Positions 57,881 through 64,000 of a stretch of 64,000 bases of DNA are shown piece after piece. This DNA comes from Streptomyces sp. M41(2017). GTDB lineage: Bacteria; Actinomycetota; Actinomycetes; Streptomycetales; Streptomycetaceae. The stretch is taken from assembly GCF_002078175.1 (NCBI RefSeq), contig NZ_MWFK01000002.1, positions 1,488,001 through 1,552,000 of the forward strand, in the 5' to 3' direction. The position numbers and the translations under genes are program-made. Each line of letters starts with the position of its first letter. Within the stretch, counting starts at the first letter, position 1. The notes under the pieces were generated by a model. That model was not told the origin of the DNA. It saw nothing but the letters and a program-made list of their open reading frames with translations, and searched no databases.

Positions 57881-59050
57881 TCAGACGATCGACGTGACCG
57901 TCCCGGCGCCGACCGTCCGGCCGCCCTCGCGGATCGCGAAGCCGAGCCCCGGCTCCAACGGGACGTCCCGTCCGAGCTCGACCGTCATGGTGACGGTGTC
58001 GCCGGGCCGCGCCACGGCCCGCTCGCCGAGGTCGACGTCGCCGACCACGTCCGCCGTGCGGATGTAGAACTGCGGCCGGTATCCGGTGGAGACGGCGGTC
58101 GTCCGGCCGCCCTCGCGGGCGGACAGGACGTACACCTGCGCCGTGAAGCGACGGCTCGGGACGACACTGCCGGGCGCGGCGGCGATGTGCCCGCGGCGGA
58201 CCGCGTCGCGGGGCACCCCGCGCAGCAGCAGCGCCACGTTGTCACCGGCCTGCGCCTCCTCCATCGGCCTGCCGAAGGTCTCCACGCCGGTGACGACCGT
58301 GTCGACGCCGGCGCCCAGCACCTCGACGCGGTCACCGACGCGGATCGTGCCGCGCTCCACGGCACCGGTGACGACCGTTCCGCGTCCGGTGATGGTGAGC
58401 ACGTTCTCGACGGGCATGAGAAACGGCGCGTCGAGATAGCGCTCGGGCATCGGCACGTAGGTGTCCACCGCGTCGAGCAGCGCGTCGATCGCCGCGGTCC
58501 AGCGCGGGTCCCCCTCGAGGGCCTTGAGGCCGGACACCCGTACGACGGGTACCGCGTCGCCGCCGTACCCCTGCGCGGAGAGCAGTTCGCGGACCTCCAG
58601 CTCCACGAGGTCGGTGAGCTCCTCGTCCCCGGCGTCGGCCTTGTTGAGGGCCACGACGATGTGGTCGACGCCCACCTGCCGGGCGAGCAGCACGTGTTCG
58701 GCGGTCTGCGGCATGATCCCGTCGAGCGCGGACACGACGAGGATCGCCCCGTCGAGCTGGGCCGCGCCCGTGACCATGTTCTTGACGTAGTCGGCGTGGC
58801 CCGGCATGTCGACGTGCGCGTAGTGCCGGGTGTCGGTCTCGTACTCGACGTGCGCGATGTTGATCGTGATGCCGCGCGCGGCCTCCTCCGGCGCCCGGTC
58901 GATGCGGTCGAACGGGACGAAGGTGCCGGAGCCGCGCTCGGCGAGGACCTTGGTGATGGCGGCGGTCAGGGTGGTCTTGCCGTGGTCGACGTGACCCATG
59001 GTGCCGATGTTCAGGTGCGGTTTGGTGCGCACGTAAGCCGTCTTGGGCAT
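57881..59050 (-). CDS. tuf3: Divergent elongation factor Tu (Tuf3 type)
   Basis: A 389-residue EF-Tu, eight residues shorter than the normal form. All GTPase boxes are present: G-H-V-D-H-G-K-T (19-26), D-M-P-G-H near 81-85 (normally D-C-P-G-H), N-K-A-D (normally N-K-C-D), S-G-L-K. Domain 3 is retained. The changed residues are those of Streptomyces Tuf3, a non-essential paralogue reported to be under positive stringent control in S. coelicolor (established for that species). Start ATG 59050 has GAGG seven bases upstream. Confidence 0.92.
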   Translation of the reverse strand: MPKTAYVRTKPHLNIGTMGHVDHGKTTLTAAITKVLAERGSGTFVPFDRIDRAPEEAARGITINIAHVEYETDTRHYAHVDMPGHADYVKNMVTGAAQLDGAILVVSALDGIMPQTAEHVLLARQVGVDHIVVALNKADAGDEELTDLVELEVRELLSAQGYGGDAVPVVRVSGLKALEGDPRWTAAIDALLDAVDTYVPMPERYLDAPFLMPVENVLTITGRGTVVTGAVERGTIRVGDRVEVLGAGVDTVVTGVETFGRPMEEAQAGDNVALLLRGVPRDAVRRGHIAAAPGSVVPSRRFTAQVYVLSAREGGRTTAVSTGYRPQFYIRTADVVGDVDLGERAVARPGDTVTMTVELGRDVPLEPGLGFAIREGGRTVGAGTVTSIV

Positions 59051-59404
59051 GGCTGTACCTCGAAGCCTCTTCGGTGTCGGCGAAGCCGAGTGGTGGCCCC
59101 GGCGCGAACGGGCCGGAGCGGGGACCCCCAGGAGTTGCCGACCCTCCCCCTGCGGGGTCCGCCGGACGATCCGGGAAGGGTCAGCTTCGGGCGCCGTCGA
59201 CGGCTGCCGCGATGAACGGGACGGCAGCCTTCGGCGCATCCGCGACTGCGGATGCTGCGAAGAGGAAGGCGTACCGGAACATGAGCTGATACTCGCCCAC
59301 GCGTCGTCCCCCGTCGAATGGTTTTCCCTCCGCGCGCACCGGGGCGTCGCACGGTGAACGCTGGTGCAGGAGGCGAGGGTTCACGGAGAGGGCGGGCCCG
59401 TGGT
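59051..59404. other. 354-base leader region of tuf3
   Basis: No gene. The only symmetry is the hairpin at 59236-59255 (GCATCCGC-GACT-GCGGATGC). The neighbour on the right (alkD) ends at 59405 on the same strand, so this region must carry the tuf3 promoter or a long leader. Confidence 0.55.
59236..59255. promoter_or_regulatory. Perfect hairpin in the tuf3 leader
   Basis: Arms GCATCCGC and GCGGATGC with a 4-base loop. With no T-run after it on the minus strand, it looks more like an operator or an RNA stem in a long leader than a terminator. Confidence 0.4.
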
Positions 59405-60139
59405 TCAGGGGCCGACGTTCTTGAGGGCCTCACGCACGGAGAGCGGTGCGAGCCGCTCGCGTTCCGCGGCCACGAAGTCCCGTACCGCCTGCGGGTCCGT
59501 CTTCGCGTACTCGCGCAGACACCACCCGATCGCCTTCCGGATGAAGAAGTCCGTGTCCCCGGACCGGCGGACGCAGTACGCGAACAGCCGCTCGACGTCG
59601 GTGGCCTCCTTGTGACGGAGCTGATGGAGCAGCGCCGTCCGGGCGACCCACAGGTCGTCGTCCTCGATCCAGGCGTCCATATCGGAGCGCAGGCCGGGGT
59701 CGGCGGTCACGAGACCGCCCACGACGTGCGCGGCGAGCGCGTCGACCGTGTCCCACCAGGAGACGGTGGCGACGAGGTGCCGGGCCACCGGCAGGAACTC
59801 CGAGGACAGACGCGTCACATGACGGCGCAGGTAGTCGACGGCGAAGTACTGGTACTCGCGTTCCGGCAGCTCCCAGCAGCGCAGCGCGAGCGCGGCGCAG
59901 TCCCTCTCGTCGGGGCGGGCGGTGTCCAGGAGCACGGTCCGCGAGAGGGCTCGGCGATCGGGCGTGCTCAACCCGAGGAAAGGGGCGATGTCCTTCATGT
60001 ACGCGCGCATGGACGCGGCGCGCTCGGGATCCGCGGCAGCCGGGTAGACGACCGTGAGCCGCTCCATCAGGGTGTCCGCGAGCGTGCTGTTCGGCACCTC
60101 GAACGGAGCACCTGACGTTCCGGAAGCTGTGACGCCCAT
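59405..60139 (-). CDS. alkD: AlkD-like DNA alkylation repair protein
   Basis: A 244-residue HEAT-repeat DNA glycosylase of the AlkC/AlkD family that removes N3/N7-alkylated purines. Helical throughout; the W-W-D-T motif near residue 115 and D-W/R-K-A-I-G-W-C-L-R-E-Y near 210 fit AlkD. Start ATG 60139 (in-frame ATG four codons upstream also possible). TATGGT ends seven bases before the ATG, suggesting a leaderless mRNA. Divergent from a VTT-domain gene with almost no space, so their promoters overlap. Confidence 0.88.
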   Translation of the reverse strand: MGVTASGTSGAPFEVPNSTLADTLMERLTVVYPAAADPERAASMRAYMKDIAPFLGLSTPDRRALSRTVLLDTARPDERDCAALALRCWELPEREYQYFAVDYLRRHVTRLSSEFLPVARHLVATVSWWDTVDALAAHVVGGLVTADPGLRSDMDAWIEDDDLWVARTALLHQLRHKEATDVERLFAYCVRRSGDTDFFIRKAIGWCLREYAKTDPQAVRDFVAAERERLAPLSVREALKNVGP

Positions 60140-60146
60140 GAGACGA

Positions 60147-60182
60147 ACCATACGGCGATCACACACATGCGTCGGTTAGTGT
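60147..60182. promoter_or_regulatory. Back-to-back promoters of alkD and the VTT gene
   Basis: Minus-strand TATGGT (60152-60147) and plus-strand TAGTGT (60177-60182) are -10-like boxes lying 6-7 bases from each ATG, 24 bases apart, so both transcripts would be leaderless and mutually exclusive in initiation. Confidence 0.45.
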
Positions 60183-60188
60183 CACCGG

Positions 60189-61013
60189 ATGCTCGATGCC
60201 ACCAACCGCTCTGGGGGCACCGCCACGGCCAGTCCCCAGGCCATCGCAGACAAGTTCGGCGTCACCACCGACCTGGTCGTCGCCGCCGAGCTCGCCGGCG
60301 CAACCCCCGCCGCCCTCGACACCGCACGTACCGGCACCGCCGCCCGCTGCCTGAGAGTGCTCCTCTCGCCCTGGTCACGGCTGTCCCTGCTGCTCGTCCT
60401 GCTGGCCGGCGCCGCGTCGAGCGTGCTGCTCTTCGAACCGCAGCGGCTGCTCGCGGACGGCTGGCCGCCCCAGCTCGGCGGCGCGGCGGCGGCGCTCGCG
60501 TTCGGCGTCGCGTACGGCCTGTGCACCGTCGCGTTCGTGCCCCGACCGCTGCTCAACCTGGCGGCCGGCGCCCTGTTCGGCTCCCAGCTGGGCCTCGCCA
60601 CGGCGCTGGCGGGCACCGTGCTCGGCGCGGGCGTCGCCTTCGGGCTGGGCCGGATCCTCGGGCAGGACGCGCTGCGCCCCCTGTTGCGGGCCCGCTGGCT
60701 GAAGGCGGCGGACGGACAGCTCAGCCGGCACGGCTTCCGCTCGATGATGGTGGCCCGGCTCTTCCCGGGCGTGCCGTTCTGGGCCGCCAACTACTGCGCC
60801 GCCGTCTCCCGCATGGGCTGGCTGCCCTTCCTGCTCGCGACGGCGCTCGGCTCGATCCCTAACACCGCCGCGTACGCGGTCGCCGGCGCCCGCGCGTCGG
60901 CGCCGACCTCTCCGGCCTTCCTCATCGCGATGGGGTTCATCGCGGTTCCGGCCCTGGTCGGCGCCGTGGTGGCCTGGCGCAAGCGCCACCACCTGCGCGG
61001 CACGGCGCCCTAG
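60189..61013 (+). CDS. TVP38/TMEM64-family (VTT domain) membrane protein
   Basis: A 274-residue membrane protein: a 55-residue soluble N-terminus (with a T-T-D-L-V-V-A-A-E patch), then six hydrophobic segments. The VTT motif is seen as the F-V-P-R-P-L-L-N-L-A-A-G-A-L-F-G and A-R-L-F-P-G-V-P-F-W-A-A-N-Y blocks near residues 118-133 and 185-198. Related to the DedA family and probably handles lipids. The start is ATG at 60189. Its stop overlaps the thiolase gene by 4 bases. Confidence 0.88.
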   Translation: MLDATNRSGGTATASPQAIADKFGVTTDLVVAAELAGATPAALDTARTGTAARCLRVLLSPWSRLSLLLVLLAGAASSVLLFEPQRLLADGWPPQLGGAAAALAFGVAYGLCTVAFVPRPLLNLAAGALFGSQLGLATALAGTVLGAGVAFGLGRILGQDALRPLLRARWLKAADGQLSRHGFRSMMVARLFPGVPFWAANYCAAVSRMGWLPFLLATALGSIPNTAAYAVAGARASAPTSPAFLIAMGFIAVPALVGAVVAWRKRHHLRGTAP

Positions 61014-62185
61014 GGGCGGACGGCTTCCAGGATCATCGCGTTGGCCAGGCCGCCCGCCTCGCACATCGTCTGCAGCGCGTAGCGGGCTCCGCGGACGCGC
61101 ATGGCGTGGACGAGGGTCGTGGTGAGCCGGGTGCCGCTCGCGCCCAGCGGGTGGCCGATCGCGATCGCGCCGCCGTGCACGTTGACCCGGGACAGGTCGG
61201 CGCCCGTCTCCTGCTGCCAGGCGAGGACGACGGCCGCGAAGGCCTCGTTCACCTCGAAGAGGTCGATGTCGCCGAGGTCGAGGCCGGCCCTGCGCAGCAC
61301 CTTCTCGGTGGCCGGGATGACGCCGGTGAGCATGAGCAGCGGGTCGGATCCGGTGACGGCGAAGCTGTGCAGCCGGGCGAGGGGCCGCAGGCCGAGACGG
61401 TCGGCGGTCTCGCCGGACATGATGAGCACGGCCGACGCGCCGTCGTTGATCGGGCTGGCGTTGCCCGCCGTGACCGACCAGTCGATCTGCGGGAAGCGGT
61501 CGCCGAACCCGGCGTCGTAGTAGGCGGGCTTCAGACCGGCGAGCGTCTCGGGTGTACTGCCCGGGCGGACGCTCTCGTCACGGGTGACGCCGTCCAGCGG
61601 TGCGACCTCGGCGTCGAAGAGGCCGCTGTCCCATGTCTCGGCCGCCCTGCGGTGCGATTCCACGGCGTAGGAGTCCATCCGCTCGCGGGAGATGCCCCAC
61701 TTGGCGGCGATGAGTTCGGCGCTGATGCCCTGGGGCACCAGCCCCTCGGGGTAGCGCTCGGCGACCCCGGGCCCGAACGGGTCCTTGCCCGCGGGCACGT
61801 TCGACCACATCGGGACCCGGCTCATCGACTCCACACCGCAGGCCACGACGATGTCGTACGCCCCCGACATGACGCCCTGCGCGGCGAAGTGGACGGCCTG
61901 CTGGGACGAGCCGCACTGGCGGTCCACGGTGGTCGCGGGCACACTCTCCGGGAAGCCCGCGGAGAGCACGGCGTACCGCGTGGTGTTCATGGCCTGCTCG
62001 CCGACCTGGTCGACCGTGCCGCCGACGACGTCGTCGATCAGAGCCGGGTCGATCCCGGCGCGCTCCACCAGTGCGCGGAGGGTGTGGGCGAGAAGTTCGA
62101 CGGGGTGGACGTGGGCGAGCGAGCCGCTCGGCCTGCCCTTGCCCACGGGCGTGCGTACGGCTTCGACGATCACGGCGTCACGCAT
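61010..62185 (-). CDS. Acetyl-CoA acyltransferase (thiolase)
   Basis: A 391-residue thiolase. Catalytic residues: Cys91 (D-R-Q-C-G-S-S), His345 (G-H-P-L-G-A-S-G), and Cys375 (C-E-A-G-G). N-E-A-F near residue 311 is the usual thiolase I motif. It shortens 3-ketoacyl-CoA in fatty acid breakdown. The start is ATG at 62185. It faces an HxlR regulator with a palindrome between them, so its expression is probably controlled by that protein. Confidence 0.93.
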   Translation of the reverse strand: MRDAVIVEAVRTPVGKGRPSGSLAHVHPVELLAHTLRALVERAGIDPALIDDVVGGTVDQVGEQAMNTTRYAVLSAGFPESVPATTVDRQCGSSQQAVHFAAQGVMSGAYDIVVACGVESMSRVPMWSNVPAGKDPFGPGVAERYPEGLVPQGISAELIAAKWGISRERMDSYAVESHRRAAETWDSGLFDAEVAPLDGVTRDESVRPGSTPETLAGLKPAYYDAGFGDRFPQIDWSVTAGNASPINDGASAVLIMSGETADRLGLRPLARLHSFAVTGSDPLLMLTGVIPATEKVLRRAGLDLGDIDLFEVNEAFAAVVLAWQQETGADLSRVNVHGGAIAIGHPLGASGTRLTTTLVHAMRVRGARYALQTMCEAGGLANAMILEAVRP

Positions 62186-62313
62186 GGGATGCCTCTCAGG
62201 TCTCTGAGGTCTCCAGGTCGGGGACCGGCGGCCGGGCGGGTTCGGCGCGCCGTGCTCGGCCCGCCACGTCGGGATGCGCCGGGGCGACGCACCGCGACCC
62301 AGTGCATTTGATT

Positions 62314-62357
62314 TTCCAACCCACTAAGTGACCCAAGGGTAACCGAGTGAGTTGGAA
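62314..62357. promoter_or_regulatory. Operator-like inverted repeat between thiolase and HxlR genes
   Basis: TTCCAACCCACT (62314-62325) is complementary at 11 of 12 bases to AGTGAGTTGGAA (62346-62357) across a 20-base spacer. HxlR dimers bind such distant half-sites. The right half overlaps a TTGGAA (-35) that is 16 bases before TAGACT (62374-62379), the -10 of the hxlR gene. Confidence 0.65.
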
Positions 62358-62385
62358 CATCCAACCCTCCCCGTAGACTGGGCCC

Positions 62386-62862
62386 ATGAAGGACGCGCGC
62401 CCCTGTTCCATCGCCGCCACCCTCGCCCTCGTCGGCGAGAAGTACTCCCTGCTGGTCCTGCGCGAGGTGTCGCTCGGTGCCACCCGCTTCGACCAGCTGG
62501 TCCGCAACACCGGCGCCCCGCGCGACGTGCTGACCGCCCGGCTGAAGCGCCTCGTCGACGCGGGCGTGCTGGAGAAGGTGCAGTACAGCGAGCGACCCAG
62601 GCGCTACGAGTACCGGGCGACGGCCGCCGGGCGGGAGCTGGAGCCCGTCCTGCTGACCCTCATGGCGTGGGGCGACCGCCACCTCCAGGAGGACGGTGCG
62701 CGGCCCATGGTGCTGGAGCACACCTGTGGTCACGAGCTGGTCCCCCAGGTGGTCTGCCGCGAATGCGGCGAGCAGGTCGACCACCACACCCTGACGCCGC
62801 ACCCCCAGAGCCCCGGGTGGACGGTGACCGGGCCGGCGGTGGCGCAGGGCGATCCGCGGTGA
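62386..62862 (+). CDS. HxlR-family transcriptional regulator
   Basis: A 158-residue HxlR winged-helix protein with a conserved Cys near residue 5 (R-P-C-S-I-A) followed by L-V-G-E-K-Y-S-L-L-V-L-R-E and the R-F-D-Q-L motif. The C-terminus carries another C-x-x-C-G pair (V-C-R-E-C-G) that could bind a metal. A -10 box six bases before ATG 62386 suggests a leaderless mRNA. Its operator lies in front and reaches the divergent thiolase gene. Confidence 0.9.
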   Translation: MKDARPCSIAATLALVGEKYSLLVLREVSLGATRFDQLVRNTGAPRDVLTARLKRLVDAGVLEKVQYSERPRRYEYRATAAGRELEPVLLTLMAWGDRHLQEDGARPMVLEHTCGHELVPQVVCRECGEQVDHHTLTPHPQSPGWTVTGPAVAQGDPR

Positions 62863-63074
62863 CACAGGGGCGGCCGGACGACCGGGTTCCGCCGGGCCGA
62901 CCCACGGGCGTACCGGTCGCCCCGGGCGAATCTCGCGTGGGGAGCCGGTGAAACCCCTGTGGCGGGACGTGCGGACGCGGGCGCTACGCTGCCCTCAACA
63001 CCCGTGATCACCTCGCACCGCGATACGGCGTGCCCGCCGCCCTTCCTCGATCAGCGCTTGGACCACGTAACTTC

Positions 63075-63950
63075 ATGTCTTGGTTTGAATCCCTCATCCT
63101 CGGACTCGTCCAGGGGCTGACCGAATTCCTTCCCGTCTCCTCCAGCGCGCATCTGCGGCTGACCGCCGCGTTCGCGGGCTGGGAGGACCCCGGTGCGGCC
63201 TTCACCGCGATCACTCAACTGGGCACCGAGGCGGCCGTGCTGATCTACTTCCGCAAGGACGTGGGACGCATTCTGTCGGCGTGGTTCCGCTCGCTCACCG
63301 ACAAGGCGATGCGCAGCGACCACGACGCCCAGATGGGGTGGCTGGTGATCGTCGGCTCGATCCCGATCGGCGTGCTCGGCGTCACCCTCAAGGACCAGAT
63401 CGAAGGGCCCTTCCGCGATCTGCGGGTCACCGCGACCATGTTGATCGTGGTGGGCATCGTCATAGGCGTCGCCGACCGGCTGGCGGCCCGCGACGAGACG
63501 GGCGGCCGGCACCGGGCGGCCAAGCAGCGCAAGGCACTTGAGGACCTGAACACCAAGGACGGCCTGATCTACGGCCTCTGCCAGGCGATGGCCCTGATCC
63601 CCGGCGTCTCCCGCTCGGGCGCGACGATCAGCGGTGGCCTGTTCATGGGGTACACCCGTGCGGCGGCGGCCCGTTACTCCTTCCTCCTCGCCATGCCGGC
63701 CGTCCTCGCCTCCGGCACCTTCGAGCTGAAGGACGCGGCGGCGGAGGGCCATGTCGCCTGGGGCCCCACGATGTTCGCCACGCTCATCGCCTTCGGCGTC
63801 GGGTACGCGGTCATCGCCTGGTTCATGAAGTTCATCTCGCACAAGAGCTTCATGCCGTTCGTCTGGTACCGGATCGTCCTCGGCATCGTCATCATCGCGC
63901 TGGTCACGATGGGCACACTGAGCCCGCACGCGGCCGAGTCGGCGGGCTGA
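63075..63950 (+). CDS. uppP: Undecaprenyl-diphosphatase (UppP/BacA)
   Basis: A 291-residue membrane enzyme that dephosphorylates undecaprenyl diphosphate for cell-wall lipid recycling and confers bacitracin resistance. Motif 1 E-F-L-P-V-S-S-S-A-H is at residues 17-26 with Glu17, and motif 2 P-G-V-S-R-S-G-A-T near 181-189. About 7 membrane segments. The start is ATG at 63075. A TACGCT box near 62985 may be its promoter. The window ends 50 bases after the stop. Confidence 0.93.
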   Translation: MSWFESLILGLVQGLTEFLPVSSSAHLRLTAAFAGWEDPGAAFTAITQLGTEAAVLIYFRKDVGRILSAWFRSLTDKAMRSDHDAQMGWLVIVGSIPIGVLGVTLKDQIEGPFRDLRVTATMLIVVGIVIGVADRLAARDETGGRHRAAKQRKALEDLNTKDGLIYGLCQAMALIPGVSRSGATISGGLFMGYTRAAAARYSFLLAMPAVLASGTFELKDAAAEGHVAWGPTMFATLIAFGVGYAVIAWFMKFISHKSFMPFVWYRIVLGIVIIALVTMGTLSPHAAESAG

Positions 63951-64000
63951 TTCCCTGCACGACCCCGCGACGGCGCAGAGGGCCAGGTCAACCGGCGCCT

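Noticed and set aside
60139..60163. Possible damage-promoter element in front of alkD
   Set aside because: The closest word ATGTGTGTG matches only six of nine positions of TTGTCRGTG and has the wrong spacing.
1..64000. tRNA, rRNA, insertion sequence or prophage
   Set aside because: No cloverleaf-like or T-psi-C motifs, no transposase or integrase genes, and no matching terminal repeats were seen by eye.

Overview
This window is chromosomal DNA of a Streptomyces or a close relative. The base composition is extremely GC-rich, third codon positions are almost all G or C, GTG and TTG starts are common, TTA codons are nearly absent, and the protein families are typical of actinomycetes (several ECF sigma factors, MocR, ROK, UTRA-GntR and HxlR regulators, PhoD, a divergent EF-Tu of the Tuf3 type). 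I see no insertion sequences, prophage, CRISPR, rRNA or tRNA. purB near the left end and the tuf3-type gene near the right end suggest a core-chromosome segment like the purB to tuf3 interval of S. coelicolor (inference from memory, not an alignment).

Left part (1-13.7 kb): an SGNH hydrolase; an 0.8 kb gap without genes; an ECF sigma factor translationally coupled to a 458-residue protein of unknown function; a small XRE regulator with a coiled-coil membrane protein behind a repeat-rich control region; purB and mug; an ABC exporter facing a DesK-like sensor kinase and a response regulator that contains a TTA (bldA-dependent) codon; a ROK regulator that lacks the zinc motif; and a UTRA-GntR regulator.

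Middle part (13.7-31.5 kb): an ECF41-type sigma factor facing an alpha/beta hydrolase; a DMT transporter and MocR regulator pair; a Tat-exported PhoD behind a Pho-box-like repeat; a SWIM zinc-finger gene coupled to a large DUF6493-like gene, preceded by a near-perfect RecA-independent (PafBC-type) DNA-damage promoter; an ACT-GNAT membrane protein; two Lrp/AsnC regulators facing a Cys/Met-metabolism PLP enzyme and a rhodanese; a DUF885 peptidase; and an orphan Imm21 immunity-like gene.

Right part (31.6-64 kb): sbcD-sbcC, a YigZ protein, SixA with a catalytically dead MshC/CysRS-like protein, a phosphate block (Pit transporter, small membrane protein, PPK2), an ArsR-CDF zinc pair, several small regulator-target pairs with clear operators (cupin-XRE/EamA, TetR/SDR, HxlR/thiolase), a Tat-exported GH3 glycosidase, an MFS exporter, a spermidine-synthase-like protein, tuf3, alkD, a VTT membrane protein and uppP.

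Recurring themes are phosphate (phoD, Pit, PPK2), DNA repair and damage (mug, sbcCD, alkD, the SWIM module), and one regulator facing one target with palindromic operators between them. Several genes have a -10-like hexamer six bases before the start codon, which suggests leaderless mRNAs. The least understood and most interesting candidates are the PafBC-promoter SWIM/DUF6493 pair, the XRE/coiled-coil pair and the ECF sigma factor with its coupled partner.
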